Below, one piece after another: positions 9,469 to 20,065 of a stretch of DNA of 64,000 nucleotides (its first letter is position 1; every line of letters begins with the position of its first letter). The notes below the pieces were generated by a model. It was not told the origin of the DNA, did no database searches, and saw nothing but the letters and a program-made list of their open reading frames with translations. The position numbers were made by a program, and so were the translations under genes. This DNA comes from Porpolomopsis calyptriformis (Eukaryota; Basidiomycota; Agaricomycetes; Agaricales; Hygrophoraceae): NCBI GenBank assembly GCA_951640195.1, contig OX621172.1, positions 868,001-932,000 on the forward strand, written 5' to 3'.

Positions 9469-10221
9469 ATGTTTTCTCTTTGGCGGCAAGTCACTCAAGC
9501 CGTGCCTCTCGTTCTCGCGAGGGCCCGTTCTCAACTTGCCCCTCGGCGAGTTAAATACCTCAAGCGTCATAAGGGACGGATCCCAATACCCATCGGTGGC
9601 TCTGTCAAAGGGACGACGCTTGCCTTCGGGGAATGGGGAATTAGAATCAAGGGAAACGGTGCACGTTTCAGCGCAAAGCAGCTCACTACGGCAGAGGAGG
9701 TCATAAAGAGGAAGATTAAAGTCATAAAGGGATGCAGGGTGTACCGGAGAGTGTTTCCAGACATCCCAGTTTGCGTAAAAGTGTGTGATCACCGAGGGCT
9801 TTTTCTTTCTTTCTTGCTCCTCTCTAAATTGGCCGGGCGACACTAGGGTAACGAGACTCGGATGGGGAAGGGGAAAGGAAAGTTTGAATTTTGGGCTACC
9901 CGGTAAGTAAACCAACACGATCATTCCGATGGGTTTCTTATTCTTCTGCCAGTGTACCCACCGGACGTGTGCTGTTCGAGATCGGGGGTTCCCCAATTCG
10001 GGAAGAGCTGGCGAGAGAAGGTAACATTCTCGACACCGAACCTATCTGTATTCACGGTTGGATTTTTCAAAGCACTTCGTCAGGCAGCAGACAAGTTACC
10101 GGCAAAGATGGAGTTTGTGACAGCGTCATCGCCGCCGCGGTTGGGCAGGCTATTGCTCACCCCTCCTGAGCATTCCCCGTTGCCCGCGCCTGCGGCCGAC
10201 CCCAGTGCCGTTATTTCATAA
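9469..10221 (+). CDS. MRPL16: Mitochondrial large-subunit ribosomal protein uL16m
   Basis: Exons 9469-9780, 9847-9902, 9953-10020 and 10073-10221 join in phase to 194 aa. The L16/L10e signatures are clear: YLKRHKGRIP, the GTTLAFGEWGIRIKGNGARF block, RKIKVIKGCRVYRRVFPDIP, KGNETRMGKGKGKFEFWATR across the second exon, and VPTGRVLFEIGG...REALRQAADKLP at the end. The first 20 or so residues are a basic amphipathic presequence (MFSLWRQVTQAV...ARAR), so the product is imported into mitochondria. It contacts 21S/23S-type rRNA near the peptidyl-transferase centre. The C-terminal 35 residues after FVT are a proline-rich extension. Confidence 0.93.
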
Positions 10222-10278
10222 TCTGTAATTTGGTCGAGAATAACTGATGCCATGTGCGAAATAACAATAAAAGCGTGT

Positions 10279-11570
10279 CTATTCCACGATCTCTTCGACC
10301 TCATTACTTTTCTTCAGCCGGTCCACCCTTCGGAGAGCCAGTTTGATTCTCTTCGCCAGACTTTTGTTGGCCTCGAGTTGTGAAAGGGCAAATGACTGAT
10401 TGCAGCCGGCTCCGGGACATTTCTTGGGGCCTCTGGCGTTCTTGAAGTAATCCCGTATCGCTTCCTGGGAGAATGTGTGACCGCAGGGACTGGGTGTACA
10501 TCGAGACCATTTAGCCGGTCAAGGACAAACACAAAAACAACAAACTTACGACGTCATGGGGTCTACCAGTGTCGTGAGGGTTATCGGGCAATTATAGTCT
10601 TGAGTTATACCGCCGACTTCGAGCTCGTCGTCATCATCGCTGTCATCGCCTTCCTCTGAAAGAGATATAGGTTTAGAATGAGTGTTACGGTGGCAACGAA
10701 AATACAAAGACCTTTGGGAATGGACTCTGTCATGGGAGGCATAGCGGCGCCCGGATTATAAACTTCCTAAGAACGATAAGCGCTATGTGGACGACTTCGA
10801 GTGAGATTACACACATAGATGCCCTGTTTGAATGAGACATAAGCCTCGTTCTTGGCGTATTTCTGCCTCGTAGTCTTCTTATCATACTCATTTGTTTTAG
10901 ACTTGATCCCGTTGTCGTATCGTTGGAGAGCATCAGACTAACAAGTTGAGATATGTGCCTCGTCAAAAAAAAAAAAAAAAAAAAAAAACAGCTACTACTT
11001 ACAATACCCTCCCCTTGGTAGAGCTTCTGATAAATTTCGTCGACAGTGTTTTCATGAGTAGATAGTCCCTCATCAATGTCGATCAACTCTTTCATGATGA
11101 GGTCTAATTCTGCGATGGTCTGCAGGTATATTCGTGGACGAGCTCATGGTAAGCGATATGAAGAAAAAAGGATTCCACACCTTTTCAGCCTCTTGGCTCT
11201 CAGCCGTGTCTGCTATAGCGACGGCGACGTCTTTGAGGTGATCGAAGGAGGGATGGTGGATGCCTTTTCTAATCTGCGACCAATCCTGAGCTAGTCCCTT
11301 GAGTTTCGTTGCATCGCCTTTGGAAAGAGGGTGGTCCATATCAAGGTCAATCTCCTCGTCTTCATCTTCGTCTTCCTCTCTTTGCGCACGCTCGTTGCGA
11401 CTAGTTGAAGCGGCGAGCCTCTTTCCCGTACTTTTCCTGACGGGACGATCGGGCTCGTCATCATCACCCACGTTATCCCGGTTTTGTGTGGGATTGTCTT
11501 CTTCAACTGGAGGGGGACGTCGACTGGTACGAGTATTGGTCTTTCGACGCGTCGAAGTTGTGGCTGGCAT
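10279..11570 (-). CDS. NSE2: E3 SUMO-protein ligase Nse2/Mms21 (SMC5-SMC6 complex)
   Basis: Six exons on the minus strand (11570-11181, 11119-11003, 10937-10815, 10766-10712, 10655-10550, 10489-10279) join in phase to 333 aa. The N-terminal third is basic and acidic low complexity. The middle is a helical stretch expected to dock on Smc5. The end has a zf-Nse [31 protein letters not shown] and [12 protein letters not shown], with the conserved C, C-H and C-C zinc ligands. Nse2 sumoylates targets in recombination and replication repair. The third intron (10938-11002) carries a run of 24 A on the plus strand. Its start codon lies 70 bp from that of the divergent uS12m gene. Confidence 0.88.
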
Positions 11571-11640
11571 AATGGAATTCTCTATCGTGTTCAGGGCAGG
11601 CTTAGTCGTGATGTCATTACATAATCGGTCAATCCCTCTT
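11571..11640. promoter_or_regulatory. 70-bp divergent promoter NSE2 / uS12m
   Basis: Only 70 bp separate the two start codons (11570 minus, 11641 plus), so both 5' UTRs and the core promoters must share or overlap this DNA. Confidence 0.6.
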
Positions 11641-12302
11641 ATGTTTTCTGCTCTCCGTCGAATAACGCTTGTACGCAATGCCATTCCTCAACAAACTCGT
11701 TCAGTTCGAGCCATACACACATCGTGGCCTTCCACATCCCGCCCTTCCCCTTCCACCCGACACCACCCCATTCATACAAGAATCCGATCATTTCATTCCT
11801 CTCCATCATCGTCAGTGACCCTTAACCAGGCTATGCGGCGTAAAAAGCCACAAAAAGCCAAAGTGTCCAACTCTCCCCTTCTGAACCGAGCTCCCCAACG
11901 AAAGGGCGTCTGTACCCAAATATTCACAAGGGACCCCAAAAAGCCAAACTCGGCCAATCGGAAGGTCGCCCGTGTGAAGCTGAGCACTGGGAAAACGGTC
12001 ATAGCCTACATCCAGGGAGAGGGACACAACCTACAGGAGCACAGCGTGGTTTTGGTCAGAGGAGGTCGGACGCAAGACCTTCCAGGCGTTCGGTACGTCA
12101 AATGGGCTGGGATCCCGCGAACATGGTGCAATCGAATGACCTCCGTTCCCAGGTACAAAATCGTACGAGGCGCGATGGACTTCGGTGGTGTCGTAAATCG
12201 GCAAACCTCTCGGAGCCGTTATGGTGGTACGTCCGGTGGTGATTTCCTTGCAAATCTGAATAACCAATGGTTTATGGTCTAGTAAAGAAACCCAAGAAGT
12301 GA
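11641..12302 (+). CDS. MRPS12: Mitochondrial small-subunit ribosomal protein uS12m
   Basis: Exons 11641-12092, 12153-12226 and 12283-12302 give 181 aa. A mitochondrial presequence ([20 protein letters not shown]...FHSSPSSS) precedes the S12 core: [70 protein letters not shown] and the C-terminal YGVKKPKK. The P-N-S-A and DLPGVRY loops of the decoding centre are intact. Intron 1 (12093-12152) is exactly 60 nt with no stop in frame, so the unspliced RNA reads straight through. Intron 2 must be removed to give the KKPKK end, which is encoded by a 20-nt last exon. Confidence 0.93.
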
Positions 12303-12459
12303 TAGCACAGCATCTTCATAGCACCCGTATAATACATTTTTTTATTCGATCGAGCACAGATTTTTCTGAGCAATACATACAGTCCGTCCTTCAGGCTTGC
12401 AGGCTTCAAGAACAGAAAACGCACAGTCCATATTCAATGTCTCTAATGCATCCAAGAAG

Positions 12460-15400
12460 TTATCTGATGTCAATTAACCCACCAGTCGTCCTCGACTTGT
12501 CCTCTCTGGGCTTTGTCGACCTAACGATTTTCTCAATTTCACAATTCAAGGCCCAACACCACGCATCTCGCTCCAACCTGCTCCGTGTCCGGCAGACCAG
12601 CACATTTCTCTTGACAGACAGTGTCTTCGGTACAGGAATTTCATTGCCGATGCTCTCTGTACCTGGGTTGATATCAACCGTTTGCGGACGGTGCCAGATC
12701 ATGAACAACATGTCTTCCTCGGGGTCATCTGCTTCCAGTCCGTCCTGGTAGCGACGAGGCACAGGAGGCGCAGTAGGATTATATTGTCCTTCGGGCAAGG
12801 CTAGAGCCGCAAAATAGCCGGAGCAAATGTATGCATCCAGAAGGCTGATGTTCTTCGGTTGACGATAGTGCAGTGTGGAGTGCTGATTGATATGGAACAA
12901 GACTACGTGCCCCGACAGGAGGAACATCTGGACCAGTCTGGTAATTAGGGTCAGCATGAGAAAGACAACTGATTATTGAAACAAACTTGTAAGGGCCATG
13001 TAATCCTCTCCTGGTAAATACCTTTCCACCTTTCACGATGGGCCTACATCCCTTTATCACGCACCAGTCATACAAACGACTCAGTGATGGTAACGGCGCT
13101 GTTGGGCAAGCTACATCCTGAGGAGGGGTGTCGTTATCCTGACACGCGCGTGTGAGTGGCGTGATCGGCGGTCGAAAGCTCTTCGCGAGATCCATCTCTC
13201 CACTAGTGTCGACGCGATGTCGTTGCCTCCAATACACGATAAGGGCTCGCAAGCGGTCGATCCATTCCAGAGCAACGCGACGCGAATGTGTCTAAAACCA
13301 GTTACCATCAGCAAGGGTCGAAATAGGATTCCTGGAAAGAACTCACTTCGAAGCGAACAATCCGCCCGTTCCTGAAAAGCAGCTCAAAGGACCGCATCAT
13401 TTTCAGCCTGGGCTTGTCTGCACTCCTCGCCATACCGTCAGCCCCGCCTTCGTCTTCATCATCGCTAGGAGATCTCTCAATCCGCGATTTATCGCCGCCA
13501 TCTTCGGCGATCGCTTCGTTATGCGATCGATGGGGTACAATGTGAAATGCTCGCCGGATTGCTACGATATCTCTCAGATCGCTGACGCCAATCGCGTTCA
13601 TTATTTGGAAAGTACCCCTCCGCACTTCAGTCTGGCGCGATATCGGAGCAACGTTATCAACCGTATGAAGACCAGGCGGAGAAGGCGGATGTGCATGCGT
13701 ACGACTGATGGAAAATAAATTGCCATCGTGCGTAGAAAGGTAGACTAGTTTCCTAAGTTGGGGATTCGGCCTGATACGGGCAACGTAACCCTCGATCGCA
13801 GCGGGTTCTTGGATATAGGTACCATCCCGTGTGTGTAGGCTTGTAGGAAAGTGTTCTGCGAGCCGGATCTCGAGGTAGGGAGCCTTTCCTTTCTGGGAAT
13901 TGAAGATGTCTCGTTATTATAAGTCATCATCAACAGTAAACTGGATTCAAAACCTGCCTGTTTCAACGCCAAACCGCATAGCACCGCCCAATTCCTCCGT
14001 GTCCCATCCACACATTCATGCTGCCAAACCCAATCCAGCTTTGTATCCATACGCCAAGCAAGAGCCAAGCTCTTCCCTTGTTCTATTTGACGAAGAACAA
14101 TTTGCTCCCAATCAGGAGTGGACTTGAGAGCATCAACACAAAGTCGGATCATGTTTTCTCCAGTAAACATTACTTCTCCTTCCGGTTGGTTCGTGTATTC
14201 GTTGGGGATATCAATCTTGACTCGTACGTCAAGGCCGGGATTACGGATCTCGATAGATGAGGGTATTTGACCTCCGAGGTAACGCCTGTATGCTCAGTTT
14301 AATCGTAATGAGAAAACTTCGTAATGCGCACCATAATTTCCATATCCAATCCAGAGCCCTCGTTCGGCTCTTCACCTTGAAAATATAAATATTGGTCCCG
14401 TCTTTGACCTGGTGATAAAGCATGTTTGCTCTCTTCCCGCCGCGGACGATAGCTGCTGGAGGGCATGTGATGCAGAAAGTGAGGTCAACGAACGAATACA
14501 TTGATAAACGGGTCCGGGATGATTTGAGAGGAACGACAAATGCAAGGCTCTTGTGCCCCTTGATGTACTCTTTCCATGGGATGCTCTAGACATGAATCAG
14601 TCCCCGGGTGCTGGGCGGAACTTGAACGATCGCACATAATCCTCGTATATTTCTATACAATCCCTTCGCCAGACTACCATGTGTTCGGCCCAATCCTCAT
14701 ACTGCAGCTGACTCGTCCTTCGGTTTTGCGTTTCGTTGAACGGCGAGCCTAATGCCTCGCATTTAGTGAAGCTGACTCTGACAAGCATTCTGTCTGCAAT
14801 CTCTCTCAGAGACTGAGTTGCGCAAGAGTGATGAAACGTTGACCTCTTAACACGACGTCGCCCCAACGAAGCTCGATCAACTCCTCGGCTGCACCTGCAC
14901 TGGTATCCTCGACTGCTTTCCCAGTTCTTGCGAGGACGTCCGCAGGAGGAGAAGGACCTTGAGTCGTGATAGGCAGATCACTGTAGTGAACCATCCTTCC
15001 CTTGCCCTTTCCTTTCTGACGCGAAAGAGCAATGGAAATCGGCGTAGACTCGCTTAGCTTTGGTTTATAGGCGTTCTCAGAAACGAATGAGGAGGACCTT
15101 AAGACGGTACGAAGTTTACTTGAAGAGGGTGCCCTGCGAGAATCAAGGGGCGGTCTCAGTAACGCCGTGCTTGAGGAAACACTAATTGGCGACTGAGATT
15201 CGGCATCGCGGGTGTCTAGATGATGGAGGCCAGCCATGCTCTGGACGGCAAGGCCATTGGGAACGGGAGGTGACTTGGTGGACATAGGTGCTGGAGTGGG
15301 ACGCTGGGCGGCTCGCTCGGTTGTGAAGGAAGACGTGTCGTTCCGACTACCCTGACTCGCCTCTCTTTCGCGACCACCCGGCGCGGCGTCATCGTTGATA

Positions 15401-15825
15401 GTGTTCACGCCTAAAAAGTTTCCAATCTCGAAACTACAGCCAACCCAGACGCCACTGTGATGGCTCTCCTTCCTGCGGAGCAAAGTTCTTCCCCACTCAC
15501 TGTCTCTCCAGCGTTTGAGCATCTCTTCGATGGTATTAGTTTCCTGACTTTCTTCCCAGTCCTCTGCTTTGCCACCTTCATGGATGAAAAAATTGAATGC
15601 TTGGTCCTTGACCATAAGCGAGACACAGTCGTCCTTGTTATCTGGGCGATTCACAGAGGGGTGTAATCCTCGCCTTTCTGCCCTGTGGAGTAGCGCCTTG
15701 GTAGAGGAGATGATTTTTTCCGGCATTGGACCGATAAAAAAACGACGATACTTGTGTGGGTCATCGTGAGGTGTCCCCAGATTAGCATGGCCTGAGGATG
15801 CAACCGTTGGCTGTGAAGATGACAT
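12460..15825 (-). CDS. Spo71/Mug56-like PH-domain protein
   Basis: Seven exons (15825-14844, 14793-14636, 14567-14332, 14285-13954, 13888-13347, 13291-12987, 12937-12460) join in phase to 1010 aa. The N-terminus has the block HKYRRFFIGPMPEKIISS. A first domain includes VLRDRMLVRVSFT...LQYEDWAEHMVVWRRD. A later segment runs RGGKRANMLYHQVKDGTNIY then TRALDWIWKLW, a PH-like fold end. The C-terminal PH domain includes MFLLSGHVVLFHINQHS and ERDAWCWALNCEIEKI. This order fits the fungal Spo71 (budding yeast) / Mug56 (fission yeast) family, double-PH proteins needed for prospore membrane formation. Residues about 180-290 are serine/arginine-rich and disordered. Exon 4/5 borders are the least certain. 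Confidence 0.8.
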
Positions 15826-15939
15826 TTAAATTGGTGAGCGGCCTCGGAGCCACTGCGGACTTGAATCCTCTGCACCATCAAGTGGTGCTCAGCACTTCGG
15901 GGAAGGAGATCGGCATATGCCGTACAGAGGAAGGTCGTC

Positions 15940-15950
15940 AAACCCTAACC
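15940..15950 (-). promoter_or_regulatory. Telo-box upstream of the Spo71-like gene
   Basis: AAACCCTAACC on the plus strand (GGTTAGGGTTT in gene orientation), 115 bp upstream of the start at 15825. It equals almost two units of the fungal telomere repeat TTAGGG and matches the telo-box bound by Myb/TRF-like proteins in other eukaryotes. Confidence 0.4.
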
Positions 15951-16002
15951 ATAAACAGAGGTTTGATATATTCAAATACTACAAGCTAAATTTACGGGAG
16001 GA

Positions 16003-17636
16003 CTACGAGTTTGGTGGTCGTGGACCTTGCTGAAGAAGATCATGCGCTTCTTGGACATACTTCTCAGCTTCACTGCGTTCAAATCTGAAATCGTAGTATA
16101 GAAATATGTTTTCAAAAGAAGGTTCTCTGGCTTACCCCGGTTTCGTTCCCTTGACATGCATATCAGGTTCTCGAAGAGCGAAAGGATTGACGTCGGTTTT
16201 CACATTAAGATTTGCGAAACTGTGGTTAACAAATCTATGCGTAGACTCGTCTGAACGTACGGCATATATCACGTCCAGAAGTTTGGCATCTGGTCGAAGA
16301 CGCCAGTAATCCTTCGCAATGCTCGGTGCGGGCTCGTTACTCCTGCAAACTAGTTCACTTCGGTAGCCCTTTCCTAAAAATATAACCCACCATTTAGGGA
16401 GACGGCCAGCCTCTAGCTCTTCGATACACCGTGTGCTGGAAATGTCGTCGTGGGGGATAAGTGAACGTATTCATAACGTACTTACTATGTCACCACTGCT
16501 TCTTCCTCGAGATACGCCACAAATCGGTGACACGTTCGAGGGGAAATCAAGTACGACAGGACTACGGAAGGTGCTTGTCATCGATAGGCCGTGATAGTAC
16601 GGGGTACATACAGAAAAGATTATAGAAAACACCTTGAGCGCCAAGGACAATGGCTCGGAAAAATCTCGAAGGATTGCGGAGAGTCATAAACGTCCTGTAT
16701 GGCACGTAAGCGTTGAACAGATTAAACCATCCCAGTAGGATTAAAATCCGTACATGAGATGCATTCGCTCATTCTCTGCCTCCTCCAATAGAGTGTGGAT
16801 CCAACCAGAGTCTCGACGCTTCGGTGACGTTAATTCCACTGCAGTCAAGCTAGAAATGAAATGGACATACCATTAAACGGAGACTCGTCAAGTGACGTAA
16901 CGTAGCCGCGACCATTCCTGGGACACCCGCTATCGTTTCGAGAAACAAGATACGCTGGTCGATCAAGTTCTTGGTACTTGACTAGGTGGATAGTAGAAAA
17001 ACATACTCACGTTGAGCCAGGCGTGTTCGTCCAAGATGTAACCACCTTTTCGGAGCTCCTCAAGAGACATATTGTGACCTTGCGGAATGGGCTTGTGTTT
17101 GTAACCAGAAACAAGGTCGAATCCAGCTCTTTTTGAGAAACAAGAAATATTCAATCTCAGTGACTAGAAAGAAATTTGGACAAACCTTGCCAATTTCGCT
17201 AGACCGTACGCAAACTTGTCTTGAAACGTCTTGGCATCCCGATGCAACACCTCAAGGAGGGGTCATCATCGTGGCGAAGGATGTATTACATGACCGCATA
17301 CCTCAACAGCTCTAAGCTCCTCCTGGGAGTATACAGGGTGGAAAAGCACCCAATCTCCCCGAACCATTGTTGGCACGGTGCTAGTGGCACCGGGTTTTGT
17401 GAGAGCCTCGGTTGGCGGGGACCCTGCAAGTCCGTCGTAAATTAACCACATGAAACCAAACACCTACTCGCATGAGATCCTGGATTCAAGCCTTCTTGTT
17501 TCCCCGGAACGAATGCATCCCGTTGAGGGCTATTCGTTGCAAATGTACGATGAGAGAGAATTAGAAGAGAAGGTGTGGGTTTGTGGAAAGCCCTGCGATA
17601 AATAGGTATGGTTCTGAAGGCTGCTATCCTGATCAT
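16003..17636 (-). CDS. AOX: Mitochondrial alternative oxidase
   Basis: About eight exons on the minus strand; the first two are 17636-17468 and 17423-17302. The protein starts with a mitochondrial presequence (MIRIAAFRTIPIYRRAFHK). It continues with DKFAYGLAKLARAGFDLVSG, RILFLETIAGVPGMVAATLR, DSGWIHTLLEEAENERMHLM, ELEAGRLPKWW and RSDESTHRFVNHSFANL. The diiron carboxylate/His ligands are all present: E in LETIAG, ExxH in NERMHL, and ExxH in DESTH. The product oxidises ubiquinol and reduces O2 to water at the inner membrane without pumping protons. The last motif departs from the usual DEAHH form. The stop is at 16003-16005. Confidence 0.92.
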
Positions 17637-20065
17637 GAGTGAGATGAGTGTGATCCTGTTCAGCCTCGGCTGCGCGAAACCGGAGCTTATAACGTCATGA
17701 GAAATCCGCTCCGTTCCGACGAAACACCCGGAATTATCCGAGGCATCGCTAAGCTGTGCAGTAGTGTACCACAACCCAATAAATTAATTATTCTTGTAGG
17801 ATATTGCAATGACAGGAATTCGACAAATAGACCTTACAGTACAGTCAGGACTAGCCTCCAGCACCCAAAGCCACAAGGAAATTGGTGATCCGTATTGTTA
17901 AACATCGTGCACGGATGTGCCACCTATCCAATATTCAAACTAGTGGGTGGCTCCCTTCAATTTGTCGTCCGAAATTCGCGCAGTAAGGGAGTGGGGCTAC
18001 AGGACGACTCTTGCGCCCCGCAATCCATGTACGGAAAGCGTTGCAGCGAGCATTGACAATGCCGATGACAGATGAATCCATCGGATCCTCAGCAGAGGGG
18101 GCAAAGCGGCCAGCTCTCGCGAGACCGACGGCCCGTATTGTCTGCCAGGCAAGAGCTATCAAGGGAGACATTGCGTTTGGTTGATAGCGCTAGAAAGCGA
18201 GTACGATTTGTCGGGTCGGGAAACAGGCCAAGATCTTCCTCTGAAAATCGAACTTATTGGGTTGGCTGAGGTGAGTTTGGTGAAGGGTAAGACGGCCTAT
18301 CGCAAGGGATGGCTGGTAGGTAACCGCCATAGGATGTTTGGAACCAGGCGGACCACGTGTTCACCAGGTGTTTCGTCCAGAAACGCCGTCCGCCCATTCG
18401 TGGGGGGGACGGAAGGCTGTTAATCGATGAAACGTCGAGTGCTTGCGGTATCGAAGTCTAAGGCTTTGGCACATAGGACGGGCATTCAACGCAAGGGACA
18501 ACACGTGTGTGAGACGAGGTGCCATCGAGGTCGTACCTACGAAAGGCAATCCAATCAGGGGGTTGAATCGATGATTGCGTGGCCTTGCGGGAGTACGTCG
18601 CCGTGCAGTAGTTCACTAACTCGACTATCTTCTGGAACACCGGAGGAGAGGCACTTCCCAAGGGAGGGACAAAAGTTCAAGAAGTCAGGGGCGTGTGACA
18701 AACTGCGTAAGACAGCTTCCGGCAACAACGAACTGGCCCACAATCAGGAAATTTCTAACTTAAGTTTTGACTCCTAGCGAACTATTGGTTGGATAAAAGG
18801 GTGGAGATCCAAAGCCTAGTTTACTGCGGAGGCCGTGGGTGTTGTTGAGGTGTTCCCATACAGATCAAGGGTCTGGTTCTTTAAGTTCCCTAGATTTTGG
18901 AGGATTGTGTCAAACAAGGCCACAGGGTACAAAGGAAGGAATGCTTTACAAAGTCCGCGATAGGTTTAGTCCACGCATGCAACCAACACACTGGGCGGCC
19001 TGAAGATCTTGGAATGATTTGGCCTATATCGATAATGGTTCCATTAGAAAAATCAGTACAAGAATTCTTGATGAAGATGGTAAGAGATAGGTATCTTACG
19101 CACCATCCGACGATGCAACGTTCAGGCATCAAAGAAGTGATTTTAAATTTACTAAAACCAACCCGGAACAATCCAAGTGGCAAATTCGATGGTGCCTTTG
19201 GGCACGATGCAATGCCACATACATATGGACGGTGGTTTGGCCACAATTTTCAACTGCGTCCGCCAAGTGTTCAGATGTGCGCCATCGGATGGATCGAAAA
19301 ATGATTTGAACCACCATCACGACAGGCCAACATGAGATTTTCATCTCCGAGGGCCGACACCAAACCCTGGTACCCCTGCCCGAGAAAAAAAAAAAAAACA
19401 TTTGTGTGGAGATGAACTTCGCAAGTTTTTAGAGCTAGAAGTAAAATAGAATGGATAGGAAATATGCGCAATACGTCCCGAAGTCTGATTCATATGCAAA
19501 ATTGAGGCACTGGCTTGGGCGCCTACCCTTGAACGTTGGCGGAAAAATGAGCTTGAAATGGTGTGGACTCGGTTCCGACCATTGTTTCGTTCCATTCCTC
19601 TCTGGTATATAATGCTTGGTGTAGTAGGCGCTCCAAACCAAGGATATGGAGGTTTCCGGGCCAGAGCCTCGTGTACAATGGGCTAGAACACTACTAACTT
19701 CTCTGAACTTCTGACTGGCCGGGAACGATCGGCGAAAGGGAGGGCCCCATACTGAGTAGTGTTGACGGGACAACGTGTTTGGATACCCTCCAGAACGAGA
19801 ACAAGACTGGGTGGAAAGGGACAAATTCAACGGTGTTAGGCTACGCGTCTCCAGAGGGGCGTTTCGAGAAAATCGCAACCTGGACTGGAACCAAAAGATC
19901 GGAACGGGTTGTTAGAATGTTACCGCTAGAGATCAGGAACGCTCAATTCGGAAGGTGGCGTTCATTGAACGATTTGGGAGCGTTTTATAAGGCCGCTCTC
20001 CGTTTACTTTCTTGTATAAAATTCCCTCTCATTCTACTTCCGTCGCCACACACACCAGCGTCTTG
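17637..20065. other. 2.4-kb stretch without a convincing gene
   Basis: The divergent promoter region between AOX and the CENP-B-like gene is unusually long for this gene-dense window. Short frames occur (for example 18897-19304 plus, 135 codons; 19435-19878 minus, 147 codons), but none has a recognisable motif or splice-linked partner. An A-run lies at 19385-19399. No tRNA-like or repeat structure was found. It may hold extended regulatory DNA or a noncoding transcript. Confidence 0.45.

Noticed and set aside
9448..9996. 182-codon minus-strand frame
   Set aside because: It is antisense to the uL16m exons, which are unambiguous; a shadow frame.
18897..19304. 135-codon plus-strand frame in the AOX-CENP-B-like spacer
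   Set aside because: No recognisable motif, no splice partners, and a similar-sized frame exists on the other strand nearby; most likely chance.
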